Of a DNA stretch of 64,000 nucleotides, positions 7,630 through 15,857 are shown one piece after another. The first letter of the stretch is position 1, and the number at the start of each line of letters is the position of its first letter. The notes under the pieces are model-generated. The model searched no databases. It was not told where the DNA came from and saw only the letters and a list, made by a program, of their open reading frames with translations. The stretch covers positions 62,001 to 126,000 of the forward strand of contig JANSYL010000007.1 in the NCBI GenBank assembly GCA_024742455.1. The letters are read 5' to 3'. Origin of the DNA: Paracoccaceae bacterium. GTDB taxonomy: Bacteria; Pseudomonadota; Alphaproteobacteria; Rhodobacterales; Rhodobacteraceae. The position numbers were made by a program, and so were the translations under genes.

Positions 7630-8544
7630 ATGGCGCTCTGGATCCCTGTCACCATCTTCGCGGCCTTCATGCAGAACCTGCGGTTCCTGATGCAGCGGCA
7701 TCTGAAGGTCACCACGCTGTCGACGGCGGGGGCCACCTGGGCGCGGTTTCTGTATGCCGCGCCGCTCGTGCCGCTGGTGCTTGGGGGGTATCTGGGCCTC
7801 AGCGGCCAATCCCTGCCCGCACTTCCCTCAGCGTTCTGGGTTTACGTCGTCATCGGCGCGCAGGCGCAGATGCTGGCGACGATGTGTGTCGTGGCGCTGT
7901 TTGCGCGGCGCAATTTCACCGTCGGCATCACGCTGAAGAAGACCGAGGTGATCCTGACCGCGCTGATCGGGCTGGTGGTGCTGGGTGAGGCCGTATCCCC
8001 CCCGGTCCTCGCCGCGATCGCCGTGGGTTTCGCGGGCGTTCTGCTTCTGTCCGATCCGCCGCCCGCAGACACGCCACTGCCCTGGACGGCGCGGGTCTTC
8101 AACCCGGCCTCGGGCTACGGACTTGCCTCGGGCGTGCTGTTCGGCCTGTGTTCGGTATGCTACCGGGGCGCGACGCTGTCGCTGGACAGTGGCGACGCCG
8201 TTCTGCGCGCGGCGGTTGCGCTTTGCGCGGCGACGCTGGTCCAGACCCTGACCCTGGGTGCCTGGATCGCCTGGCGGGACCGGGGGCAGATCGGCCGGGT
8301 TCTGGCCAGTTGGCGGGTGTCGGGGCCGATGGGGCTGACCTCGATGCTGGGATCGATGGGCTGGTTCACCGCGTTTGCCCTGCAAACGGCGGCCTACGTC
8401 AAGGCATTGGGCCAGATCGAGCTGGTCTTCACCTTCCTCTTCTCGGTCTTCTGGCTGCGCGAAAGATCCAGCGCCAAGGAAATCGCGGGCATCGCTTTGA
8501 TCGTCGGCTCGATCCTGCTGATCTTTCTGGGGGCCGTGCCGTGA
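7630..8544 (+). CDS. EamA-family (DMT) transporter
   Basis: 304 aa, almost wholly hydrophobic, consistent with the ten-helix drug/metabolite transporter fold made of two EamA repeats. The first repeat ends with KKTEVILTALIGLVVLGE and the second with QIELVFTFLFSVFWLRE, the typical conserved ends of each repeat. It is probably an inner-membrane exporter of metabolites; the substrate is unknown. The stop overlaps the GTG start of the AEC transporter by GTGA, so the two transporters are translationally coupled. Confidence 0.9.
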   Translation: MALWIPVTIFAAFMQNLRFLMQRHLKVTTLSTAGATWARFLYAAPLVPLVLGGYLGLSGQSLPALPSAFWVYVVIGAQAQMLATMCVVALFARRNFTVGITLKKTEVILTALIGLVVLGEAVSPPVLAAIAVGFAGVLLLSDPPPADTPLPWTARVFNPASGYGLASGVLFGLCSVCYRGATLSLDSGDAVLRAAVALCAATLVQTLTLGAWIAWRDRGQIGRVLASWRVSGPMGLTSMLGSMGWFTAFALQTAAYVKALGQIELVFTFLFSVFWLRERSSAKEIAGIALIVGSILLIFLGAVP

Positions 8545-9473
8545 TCGTCACCGCCCTGTCCCTCGCGCCGATCTTCCTGCTGATCTGTCTCGGCTACGCG
8601 CTCCGCCGTGGCGGTATCCCCTCGGCGGAGTTCTGGAACCTCAACGACCGGCTGGTCTTTTTCGTTCTGATGCCCGCGCTGTTCTTCGTCCGGGTGTCCG
8701 AGGCCGACCTGTCCGACGCCCTGCTGGTCCCCTTTACAACGGCGCTCTATGCCGGGTTCGTCGCGGCCACCGTCGCGGGGATCATCGCCGCCGTCCTGCT
8801 GAAACGGGGGGCGCCGGCGGGCACCTCGATCATCCAGGGGGCGATGCGGTTCAACACTTTCGTGGCCTTGGCCGTGGCCGAGGCGCTATACGCGCTGCCG
8901 GGCCTGCAGCTGGCCGTGCTTGGGGCAGCCGTTCTGGTGCCGCTGGCCAACCTCGTGGGCGTGCTGATTTTCGCGCTCGCCATGCCGCGCAAGGGGTCCG
9001 GCCTGATCCTCGGCGCCGCGCGGAACCTGATCACCAATCCGCTGATCGTGGCGATCCTTCTGGCGATCGGTGTGAACTGGGCCGGGTGGGCGCCGATCCC
9101 GGTGCTGACCGACACGCTGTCGGTTCTGGGGCAGGCGGCGCTGCCGATCATGTTGCTCAGCGTCGGCGCGAACCTGCAACTCAGGGGTCTTTCGGCCGAG
9201 ATCGCGCCGATGGCCGCGGCCGCATTCGGCAAGCTTCTGGTGTTCCCGCTCACCACCATGGCGGTGGCCCTGGCGCTTGATCTCGATCCTCTGGCCGCGC
9301 AGGTCGCGCTGATCTACGGGGCGCTGCCCACCGGCGTTGCGGCCTACACGCTGGCCCGCCAGCTGGGCGGTGACGCGCCCCTGATGGCCGCCATGGTCAC
9401 CGTTCAGACCCTGATCGCTTTCGCGCTGATGCCGCTTTGGCTGACGATCGGAGCGGCGGTCTTCGGCCTCTGA
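8541..9473 (+). CDS. AEC-family (auxin efflux carrier-like) transporter
   Basis: 310 aa from a GTG start that overlaps the EamA stop. About ten hydrophobic segments occur in two halves, with the AEC hallmarks LNDRLVFFVLMPALFF near the N-terminus and LPTGVAAYTLARQLGGD near the C-terminus. Bacterial AEC members carry dicarboxylates or other small metabolites across the inner membrane by secondary transport. The pairing with an EamA exporter suggests a shared efflux task, but no substrate can be named. Confidence 0.9.
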   Translation: MIVTALSLAPIFLLICLGYALRRGGIPSAEFWNLNDRLVFFVLMPALFFVRVSEADLSDALLVPFTTALYAGFVAATVAGIIAAVLLKRGAPAGTSIIQGAMRFNTFVALAVAEALYALPGLQLAVLGAAVLVPLANLVGVLIFALAMPRKGSGLILGAARNLITNPLIVAILLAIGVNWAGWAPIPVLTDTLSVLGQAALPIMLLSVGANLQLRGLSAEIAPMAAAAFGKLLVFPLTTMAVALALDLDPLAAQVALIYGALPTGVAAYTLARQLGGDAPLMAAMVTVQTLIAFALMPLWLTIGAAVFGL

Positions 9474-9533
9474 CCCCCCGGCTTCATCTGTCCGTCAAAT
9501 ACGGCGCGCGCCGCCCGTCGTCGTGCCGGTCGT

Positions 9534-10229
9534 CTAAAGGCGCGCGAAGCGGCTGACCTCGGTCCGGTTGTCGAAGAATGGCACGCCCGGTTGCGCGGTA
9601 CCCGCAAGCCGGGCCGACAGTTCGGCCAGCACCACCTCGGTGATGAATGGCAGGTCGAAACCGCGCACCTCGCTCAGCGGGATCCATTGCAACATCCCCA
9701 ATTCGTCCTCGGCCCGGCTGAAATCATCGGGGTCACCGGTCAGCGCATCTGCCTCGACCAGGAAGAACCGCGCGTCGAAGCGGCGGGGTCGTCCGGGCGG
9801 AGTGATGGCGCGGAAGATGAATTCCAGATCCTGCCCATCCGGCAGCAGACCCTGCGCCATGTATCCGCGCCAGCCCTGCAGGGGCGGATGCGTCGCCGCC
9901 CGCGCGTCGGGCGCGCCGATCAAAAGGCCGGTTTCCTCCCACAACTCGCGCGTCGCGGCCGCGATCAGGGCCGAGGCCGGACGCGCGCTGTCGGTTTCCA
10001 ATGCCGTCGCGCATCCTGCGCGCGGCGCACGGGCCAGCGGCACGGCCATGTCGTTGTCATCCACCGCGCCGCCGGGAAAGACGAATTTCGACGGCATGAA
10101 GGCAGCGGACGTGCCCCGCTGGCCCATAAGCACCTTCGGGCTGGTCCGGCCATCGCGCAGCACGATCACCGTCGCCGCATCGCGCAGGGCGGTCTTGTCG
10201 GTCAGAACCCGTGCATCCGCTTGGCCCAT
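9534..10229 (-). CDS. Nudix hydrolase
   Basis: 231 aa. The ATG at 10229 has GGGGGTG just upstream on the minus strand, which supports it even though the gene then overlaps the end of the DUF983 gene by 28 nt. The Nudix box is interrupted but readable: GGAV early, and AATRELWEETGLL carrying the REUXEEXGU metal-binding core at about residue 95-107. Nudix enzymes hydrolyse nucleoside diphosphates linked to another group; CoA-diphosphatase-like members of this size are common, but the substrate is not determined here. Confidence 0.88.
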   Translation of the reverse strand: MGQADARVLTDKTALRDAATVIVLRDGRTSPKVLMGQRGTSAAFMPSKFVFPGGAVDDNDMAVPLARAPRAGCATALETDSARPASALIAAATRELWEETGLLIGAPDARAATHPPLQGWRGYMAQGLLPDGQDLEFIFRAITPPGRPRRFDARFFLVEADALTGDPDDFSRAEDELGMLQWIPLSEVRGFDLPFITEVVLAELSARLAGTAQPGVPFFDNRTEVSRFARL

Positions 10230-10597
10230 TGCACCCCCACGATCAGCCCCTTGAACCGGGGCAAGAGGTATAGGGCCATCGCCACGACGCCAACCGAAAA
10301 CACCGTTGCCAGCACCCAGGGGCTGGGCAGAAAGGTCTCGTAGACCAGCAGCATCGCGGTGCCCATCACCTTGGCCGTCACCAGGATCGACAGGTAGGCC
10401 GGGCCGTCATCGGCGCGGGCATGGCTGAGGTCTTCGCCGCAAGCCCCGCAGGTTGCAGTCAGGGTCAGGTAGCCATCGAACAACGCCCCCGTCCCGCAGT
10501 TGGGGCAGCGGCGGCGCAACCCGTTGCGGATCGCAGGCCAGGCGGGGCGTTCGGGCGGGCCGGGCTGGAAGGCGGGGTGAAGGTGCGGATCATCCAT
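10202..10597 (-). CDS. DUF983 zinc-ribbon membrane protein
   Basis: 131 aa from MDDPHLHPAFQPG. The N-terminal half carries two CxxC pairs (RCPNCGTGALF and TCGACGEDL), which should bind one zinc. The second half has two hydrophobic spans (about 70-90 and 95-112). This is the standard DUF983 layout, whose function is unknown. An in-frame extension upstream to 10741 is possible but would overlap the divergent EF-hand gene, so the internal ATG is preferred. Its 3' end overlaps the Nudix gene, which suggests a two-gene operon. Confidence 0.85.
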   Translation of the reverse strand: MDDPHLHPAFQPGPPERPAWPAIRNGLRRRCPNCGTGALFDGYLTLTATCGACGEDLSHARADDGPAYLSILVTAKVMGTAMLLVYETFLPSPWVLATVFSVGVVAMALYLLPRFKGLIVGVQWAKRMHGF

Positions 10598-10725
10598 GGC
10601 GCCGATCTGGGGCCCTGCCTTGCCCGGGTCCACCGCCTTTTCGACGCAGGTGACGGAATTTTTCGACGGAACGCTGCCGTGGCCGCGTGAAACGGACCAT
10701 AGACGGCACATTGAAAGGACAAGCC

Positions 10726-11184
10726 ATGTGGAAATCGACAACGTGGAAGGCTCTGACCCTCGGCGCTTTGATCCCCCTCGCGCTGGCCGCCCCGGCCCTT
10801 GCCGATGACAGGCCCGGCCCGCGCATGATGTTCGAGGAATTCGATCTCGACGGCAACGGCGCCGTCACGCTGGAAGAGCTGCAATCGCACGGCGCGACCC
10901 GTTTCGCGCAGGCGGATGCCAATGGCGACGGCCTGCTCGACCGGGATGAAATGCTCGCCCGGGCGCAGGCCCGTGCCGAGACCGGGATCGACCGGATGAT
11001 CGAACGGGCCGATGCCGATGGCGATGGCCTGCTCAGCCAGGACGAGATCGCCGAGGCGCGTGATGGTCGCCGGGGGCCGAACCCCGAACGCATGTTCGGG
11101 CGGATGGACGCCAATGATGACGGCCAGATCACCCAGGACGAATTCCAGGCCGCAGCCGAGCGGTTCATGGAACGTCGTGGATAA
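10726..11184 (+). CDS. Secreted four-EF-hand calcium-binding protein
   Basis: 152 aa. A signal peptide (MWKSTTWKALTLGALIPLAL followed by AAPALA) should be cleaved before residue 28, placing the protein in the periplasm or outside. Four canonical 12-residue EF loops follow: DLDGNGAVTLEE, DANGDGLLDRDE, DADGDGLLSQDE and DANDDGQITQDE, each with Asp/Asn at positions 1, 3 and 5 and Glu at 12. The start has AAGGA upstream. It lies 69 bp ahead of an ECF sigma factor operon on the same strand. A calcium buffer or sensor role is likely; a link to the sigma factor is inference from position. Confidence 0.92.
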   Translation: MWKSTTWKALTLGALIPLALAAPALADDRPGPRMMFEEFDLDGNGAVTLEELQSHGATRFAQADANGDGLLDRDEMLARAQARAETGIDRMIERADADGDGLLSQDEIAEARDGRRGPNPERMFGRMDANDDGQITQDEFQAAAERFMERRG

Positions 11185-11253
11185 TGAAAGCGGCCGCGGC
11201 CGGGGCGCGTTCAGCGCCTTGGTCAGGCCACCTGCGGCAGGCTATGGGACGGC

Positions 11254-11841
11254 ATGGGTTCAGGGGATCACAAGCTGGATGCGCTGGACGACGGGGCGCT
11301 GATGGTCCTGTTCGCCAATGGCGATACGGCGGCGGCACAGGTTCTGACCATGCGCCTGCTGCCGCGCGCCTATCGCCACGCCGCGCGGGTGTTGGGTGAC
11401 CGCGCCGAGGCCGAGGATGTCGCGCAGGAGGCGATGGTCCGGCTCTGGCGCGCGGCTGCCGGGTGGCGCAGCGATGGAGCGGCGAAAGTGACGACATGGC
11501 TGCACCGTGTGGTGGCCAATCTCGCCATCGACCGGTTGCGCAGATCGGGCCGGTCCGTGGGCTTCGACGAGGCGGGCGATCCGCCCGACCCGACCCCGGG
11601 GGCCGAGGCGCATCTGACCCAGAACGCCCGAATGGCCGCGCTCGACGCCGCCCTGGCGGGCCTGCCCGAACGGCAGCGCCAGGCGGTCGTGCTGCGCCAT
11701 ATCGAGGGATACGCGAACCCCGAGATCGCCGAGATGCTTGGCATCGGGGTGGAAGCTGTGGAAAGCCTGACCGCACGCGGCAAACGTGCCCTGCATGCGG
11801 CCCTGGCAGGAGAGAAGGAGGCCTTGGGCTATGGTGACTGA
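11254..11841 (+). CDS. ECF-type RNA polymerase sigma factor
   Basis: 195 aa, typical ECF length. Region 2 has RVLGDRAEAEDVAQEAMVRL with the core-binding DVAQEAMVRLW, and region 2.4 residues WLHRVVANLAIDRLR. Region 4 has LPERQRQAVVLRHIEGYANP and the DNA-binding helix GIGVEAVESLTARGKRAL. It overlaps the next gene by 11 nt and heads a three-gene unit with a one-span membrane protein and a CnrX-like periplasmic protein, the same composition as cnrH, cnrY and cnrX. Activity is therefore probably held by membrane sequestration and released by an envelope signal. Target promoters are unknown. Confidence 0.92.
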   Translation: MGSGDHKLDALDDGALMVLFANGDTAAAQVLTMRLLPRAYRHAARVLGDRAEAEDVAQEAMVRLWRAAAGWRSDGAAKVTTWLHRVVANLAIDRLRRSGRSVGFDEAGDPPDPTPGAEAHLTQNARMAALDAALAGLPERQRQAVVLRHIEGYANPEIAEMLGIGVEAVESLTARGKRALHAALAGEKEALGYGD

Positions 11842-12187
11842 CCCGAAGGATCACAATATCGACCGCCTGTTCGCGGAGGCGTCGGGGGATCAGCCCCCGG
11901 CCGACCTGGTGGCGCGGGTACTGGCCGACGCCGCCGCGCTGCAGCCTGCCTCAGCCCCGGTCCGTGCGGCTGTCCGCGGGAACTGGCTGCGCGACGCCCT
12001 CGACGCGATCGGGGGATGGCCGACGCTGTCGGGTGTCACCGCGGCCGGTGTGATGGGCGTCGTGATCGGTGTCTACGGCTTCGAGATGATCGATGCGCTG
12101 GCCAACGGGGTTCTGACGGATCTGGGGGGCGGGTATTCGCTGACGCCGGATCTGTCGGCATGGGTCTGGGAGGAGGGCAATGTCTGA
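11831..12187 (+). CDS. Single-span membrane protein, putative anti-sigma factor
   Basis: 118 aa from the ATG at 11831, 11 nt inside the sigma gene. The N-terminal 60 residues are soluble and contain DRLFAEASGDQPPADLVARVLADA, a segment often found at the start of Rhodobacterales anti-sigma proteins. One hydrophobic span lies at about 68-90 (LSGVTAAGVMGVVIGVYGFE), and a short periplasmic tail follows. There are no zinc-anti-sigma cysteines. Size, position and topology match CnrY-type minimal anti-sigma factors; binding to the sigma factor is inferred, not seen. Confidence 0.75.
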   Translation: MVTDPKDHNIDRLFAEASGDQPPADLVARVLADAAALQPASAPVRAAVRGNWLRDALDAIGGWPTLSGVTAAGVMGVVIGVYGFEMIDALANGVLTDLGGGYSLTPDLSAWVWEEGNV

Positions 12188-12704
12188 TCCCGCGCCCGTC
12201 CAATCGCCCGAGCCGCCGCGCAAATCCCCGCGTTGGGTAAAGATCCTGCTTGCGCTGTCGCTGTCTCTGAACCTGCTGGTGCTTGGCGTTGTCGTGGGCG
12301 CGGTGATCGGGTTCGATCGCAAGTTCGGCGGCCCGGAGGGCGCCGATCTGCGTCCGCTGGGCCTTGGGCCATTGGCGCTGGCCATTGATCGTGATGCGCG
12401 TGACGGGGTCCGTGACCGTATCGACCGGCGGGGCATGCGGGCCGACGCGCTGGTGTTGCGCGGGGCGCTGGCCGATATGCAAACCGCCCTCAGGGCGGAC
12501 CCGTTCGACCGGGCGCTTGCCGAATCCGCGATGTCGGACGCGCGCGCGGCCACCGGACGGATGCAGTTGCGCGGGCAAGAGGCGCTGCTGGACCAGTTCG
12601 AAGGAATGAGCCTCGAGGATCGTGTCGCGGTGGCCGAGCGTGTCGCACGCTCGATGCGGCGGATCGGGATCGACGGCCCGCGCGGGGACGGCCCGCGCGA
12701 TTAA
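12180..12704 (+). CDS. CnrX/ZraP-like periplasmic sensor protein, lacking His and Cys
   Basis: 174 aa, started by GGAGGAGGG inside the preceding gene, which it overlaps by 8 nt. One N-terminal membrane anchor (about 20-45, VKILLALSLSLNLLVLGVVV) is followed by a helical periplasmic domain with heptad-like arginine and alanine stretches, the fold class annotated as periplasmic heavy-metal sensor. Unlike CnrX, whose metal site uses three histidines, the whole protein contains no His and no Cys. It may instead sense calcium, envelope stress or a protein partner. Its stop codon overlaps the convergent pleD-like stop by 4 nt. Confidence 0.75.
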   Translation: MSDPAPVQSPEPPRKSPRWVKILLALSLSLNLLVLGVVVGAVIGFDRKFGGPEGADLRPLGLGPLALAIDRDARDGVRDRIDRRGMRADALVLRGALADMQTALRADPFDRALAESAMSDARAATGRMQLRGQEALLDQFEGMSLEDRVAVAERVARSMRRIGIDGPRGDGPRD

Positions 12705-14095
12705 GCCATGCGCCCCACGGCGAGGCTGACCTGGTCCCGGCCATCGGCCTTGGCACCGAACAGGGCCGAATCCGCCTGGGCCAGAAGATCCTCGCCGCAT
12801 GCGCGGTTGGCGGGGCCTGCGGCGGCGATGGCCATCCCCACGCTCAGGGTGACGGCCACCGAAAGCCCCTCCTGGCGCAGGCGGAACGGCCGTCCACCCA
12901 CCGCGTGACGCAGGCGTTCCGCACAGGCACAGGCATCGGCAGCATTCGTCCGGGGCAGGGCGACAAGAAACTCCTCGCCGCCGATCCGCGCCAGAAGGTC
13001 GCCCGGGCGCAGCGCGGCCTGCAGACGTTCCGCGACGGATTTCAGGACCCGATCGCCGCTGGCATGACCATAGCGGTCGTTGATCGCCTTGAAATGGTCG
13101 AGGTCCAGCAACATCACCGCGACTTCCTCGCCCGGTGCCTCGAGCATGCAGTCAAGCCGGTAGAGCCCGTAGCGACGGTTATATAGTCCCGTCAGGCTGT
13201 CGGTGATCGCCAGTTCCAGCCCGTGGCGCACGCTGTCGCGCAGCCGGTCGGCCTGCCGTTTGCGGTTCATCTGCGCCCGGATGCGGATCGCCAGTTCCTG
13301 CGGGTCGAACGGGTCGTGCAGGATGTCGGAGGCGCCGAGATCAAGCGCGACGGCGGCGCGTTCGCTATCGCCTTCGGGCAGGATCACGATGGTTGCCGCA
13401 TGCCGCGTGCCCGGGCGCGAGCGCAGGTCCGATATCAGCCGCAGGCCTTCATTGCGATGGGTCAGGTCGGCGGCGACCACGAAGACATCGGGTGCCTCGG
13501 CATCCTCGGCCCAGAATGCGGTCAGCGCGTTTTCACGCGGCAGCACCGACACCTCGCCCACCTTACGATCATCGAGCGCGGTTTTCCACAGCACGGCGCC
13601 CTTTGGCCCCGGCGCCACCAGCGCGATTCGGCCCGGCCGGTCGCGGTGGCGGAACCCTTCGGCCGCTTCGGCCATGCCGAGCGTCACCCCTTCCTCGCCG
13701 CGATGGCGCAGCTCGCGCACCGTGTCGCGGGCCCTGAGCAGCGACCGGACCCGCGCCAGAAGCGCGGCCTCGTCCACGGGCTTGGTCAGGAAGTCATCGG
13801 CGCCCGCCTCGAGCCCGGCCATTTTCGAGGCATGGTCCCGCAGCGCGGTGACCAGGATCACGGGGATATCGGCGGTAGCGGGGTCCGCCTTGAGCTGGCG
13901 GCACACGTCCAGCCCGCTCATGTCGGGCATCATCACGTCGAGCAGGATCAGGTCAGGCTGCATGGCGCGTGCCGAGGCCAGCGCCTCGGCCCCGCAATCG
14001 GCGTGGTCGACGGCATAGCAGGCGGCGGCCAGCTTGACCTTCATGACGATGCGGTTCGTCGCCACGTCGTCAACGACCAGAATGCGCCCTGTCAT
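12701..14095 (-). CDS. pleD: PleD-like response regulator, REC-REC-GGDEF diguanylate cyclase
   Basis: 464 aa, the length and layout of Caulobacter PleD. REC1 (1-120) starts ILVVDDVATNR, has the phospho-acceptor Asp in DLILLDVMMP and the switch Lys in DFLTKPVDE. REC2 (about 150-275) is degenerate, with no clear acceptor Asp, as in PleD's adaptor domain. The GGDEF domain (about 300-464) has an intact GGEEF active site and an RPGD inhibitory I-site five residues before it. It makes the second messenger c-di-GMP after phosphorylation and dimerisation. It is divergent from the DUF3572 gene, a neighbour often seen in alphaproteobacteria. Confidence 0.93.
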   Translation of the reverse strand: MTGRILVVDDVATNRIVMKVKLAAACYAVDHADCGAEALASARAMQPDLILLDVMMPDMSGLDVCRQLKADPATADIPVILVTALRDHASKMAGLEAGADDFLTKPVDEAALLARVRSLLRARDTVRELRHRGEEGVTLGMAEAAEGFRHRDRPGRIALVAPGPKGAVLWKTALDDRKVGEVSVLPRENALTAFWAEDAEAPDVFVVAADLTHRNEGLRLISDLRSRPGTRHAATIVILPEGDSERAAVALDLGASDILHDPFDPQELAIRIRAQMNRKRQADRLRDSVRHGLELAITDSLTGLYNRRYGLYRLDCMLEAPGEEVAVMLLDLDHFKAINDRYGHASGDRVLKSVAERLQAALRPGDLLARIGGEEFLVALPRTNAADACACAERLRHAVGGRPFRLRQEGLSVAVTLSVGMAIAAAGPANRACGEDLLAQADSALFGAKADGRDQVSLAVGRMA

Positions 14096-14191
14096 CGCCT
14101 ACTCACCCTTTTCGCCGTGGTTGCCCCCACGCGTTGAGGTTGTCTCTCCCAATGGTTAATAAATGCTGAAGCGTTGCAGGAGCAATGAAGG

Positions 14192-14470
14192 ATGCAGCAA
14201 GAGGCCGCCGAGACCGAGGCGCTGAAAGCCCTGGGCTGGCTTGCTGCCCAGGATACGCTTCTGCCTGTTTTTCTTGGCTCTACCGGCGCCACCGAGGCCG
14301 ATCTGCGCAGCCGTGTGGCCGACCCGGCCTTTCTGGCCAGCGTGCTGGATTTCCTCATGCTCGATGATGCCTGGGTGATCGACTGGGCCGCGGCGACGGG
14401 TAACCGGCCCGAGGATCTGGCGCGGTTTCGTGCGGCGCTGCCCGGGGGTGACCTGCCGAACTGGACCTAG
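14192..14470 (+). CDS. DUF3572 family protein
   Basis: 92 aa, a small acidic soluble protein. Features of the family are visible: ALGWLAAQDTLLPVFLGSTG near the start, LASVLDFLMLDDAWVIDWA in the middle and the PGGDLPNW ending. The start has AAGG upstream. It is divergent from pleD, and its stop overlaps the convergent MarR gene by 4 nt. The family has no assigned function; the neighbourhood with PleD is a hint of a signalling link, nothing more. Confidence 0.85.
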   Translation: MQQEAAETEALKALGWLAAQDTLLPVFLGSTGATEADLRSRVADPAFLASVLDFLMLDDAWVIDWAAATGNRPEDLARFRAALPGGDLPNWT

Positions 14471-14922
14471 CCGCGGCGACTGCCGGGCGGGTCCTTGATC
14501 AGCCGTTGCAGCAGCCGCTTCAACTCGGCCAGTTCAGCCGCGCTGAGGTTTTGTTCCAGATGCGCCAGCGCGGCCCTGCATATCGGCGTCGCCCGGTTCA
14601 GCACGTCGCGCCCTGCATTGGTCAGGCTGACCTCGGTGGTGCGCCGGTCCTCGCGTCCCATTTCCCGCGCGATCAGGCCGTCGATCTCCAATTGCCTGAG
14701 CGCGCGCGAGGTCGCTGTCCGGTCTATGCCGACGGCATTTGCGATCTCGGAGGGTTTTCGCAGCCGCTCTTCTTCCACGGCCAGAAGGATGCGCCAGCCG
14801 ATCCGTGTCAGGCCGTGCTGTCGCAACCCATCTTCGACCCGTCGCTCGACAATCCGTGCGCTTTTCGAGATGTGATGGCCGATGCTGTCGAGCAGGCCGA
14901 ACTGGGAATGGGAACTATCCAT
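14467..14922 (-). CDS. MarR-family transcriptional regulator
   Basis: 151 aa from MDSSHSQFGLLDSIG; a longer upstream frame to 15018 looks non-coding. A dimerisation helix leads, then the winged helix (RKPSEIANAVGIDRTATSRA, recognition helix about 70-85) and the wing with REDRRTTEVSLTNAG. MarR proteins bind palindromes near their own promoter and usually release DNA on binding phenolics or other small ligands. The gene is divergent from a HAD phosphatase, with an AT-rich 116-bp gap containing an imperfect palindrome at 15011-15027. The ligand is unknown. Confidence 0.9.
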   Translation of the reverse strand: MDSSHSQFGLLDSIGHHISKSARIVERRVEDGLRQHGLTRIGWRILLAVEEERLRKPSEIANAVGIDRTATSRALRQLEIDGLIAREMGREDRRTTEVSLTNAGRDVLNRATPICRAALAHLEQNLSAAELAELKRLLQRLIKDPPGSRRG

Positions 14923-15010
14923 CTTGGCGAAAGATATACTGGACGGCGGGCAGGGTGTCACGCAGATGTCGCTTGCGTCTGAAAGACATTCATCTTGAAA
15001 AAATAGTAAC

Positions 15011-15027
15011 TGAAACAATTATTTGCA
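15011..15027. promoter_or_regulatory. Candidate MarR operator (imperfect palindrome)
   Basis: TGAAACAATTATTTGCA is a 17-bp AT-rich imperfect palindrome (outer TG/CA, inner AA/TT and AATT core) in the gap between the divergent MarR gene and the HAD phosphatase gene. It lies 12 bp before the HAD start. Size and composition suit a MarR dimer, but the match is imperfect and the call rests on position. Confidence 0.3.
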
Positions 15028-15038
15028 TGAGGCAATCG

Positions 15039-15767
15039 ATGTCTGTTTCCGCCATTCTGTTCGACAAGGACGGCACCCTGTTCGACTTCACGTCCAGCTG
15101 GTCGGGCTGGACCCGGAGCGTCATCGGGGTGCTGTCGGATGGCGATCCCGCGCGTGCTCGGGCGCTGGCGGATGTGCTTGATTTCGACCTCGACACAGCC
15201 CGGTTCGCCCCGACATCGATCTCCATCGCCGGGACCGTGGCCGAACAGGCTGCGGCCCTTGCGCCGCTTCTGCCGGACCAGTCCGAGGAGGAAGTGCGCG
15301 CCTATCTCGACCGCGCGGCGGGCAGTGCCGACATGGTGCCCGCTGCCCCGCTCGGCCCGCTGATGGACCGGCTTCTGGCGCGGGGGCTGACGCTTGGCAT
15401 CGCCACCAATGACGCGGAACAGGCGGCGCGCCGCCACCTCGACCGCGCGGGGATCATGAACCGGTTCGCCTTCGTGGCGGGCTATGACAGCGGGTACGAC
15501 GCCAAGCCCGAACCCGGGATGTGCCTGGCCTTCGCCCGCGCCATCGGTCGCGACCCGGGCAACATCGTGATGGTCGGCGACAGCCTGCACGATCTGCATG
15601 CCGGGCGCGCGGCGGGGATGCGGACGGTGGGGGTGCTGACAGGCACGGCCGACCGCGCCACGCTCGCGCCCATGGCCGATGCGGTTCTGGCCAGCATCGC
15701 GGATCTGCCCGCATGGCTCGACACGGCGGGGCAGGGACCAAATGCGACAGCATCCGTCGCTATCTGA
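15039..15767 (+). CDS. HAD-superfamily phosphatase (phosphoglycolate phosphatase-like)
   Basis: 242 aa from MSVSAILFDKDGTLFDF; GAGG lies 6 nt upstream, and an earlier in-frame ATG at 15027 is less well placed. All HAD motifs are present: motif I DKDGTLFD with the nucleophile Asp, motif II ATND, motif III Lys in DAKPEPGM and motif IV VGDSLHDL. A helical cap sits between motifs I and II, as in subfamily I phosphatases such as Gph. The substrate is likely a small phosphorylated metabolite. It is divergent from the MarR regulator. Confidence 0.88.
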   Translation: MSVSAILFDKDGTLFDFTSSWSGWTRSVIGVLSDGDPARARALADVLDFDLDTARFAPTSISIAGTVAEQAAALAPLLPDQSEEEVRAYLDRAAGSADMVPAAPLGPLMDRLLARGLTLGIATNDAEQAARRHLDRAGIMNRFAFVAGYDSGYDAKPEPGMCLAFARAIGRDPGNIVMVGDSLHDLHAGRAAGMRTVGVLTGTADRATLAPMADAVLASIADLPAWLDTAGQGPNATASVAI

Positions 15768-15857
15768 AAACCCCCTGTCCGCCACGCGCCCCTAGGGTGG
15801 AGGTCAACCACCCGCCCGCGACCATCCATCCGCGACCATCAGGGGAGGCGACCTGCC

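Noticed and set aside
9502-9513. CGGCGCGCGCCG palindrome between the AEC transporter and Nudix genes
   Set aside because: A 12-bp palindrome of only G and C is expected by chance here, and no T-tract follows it.
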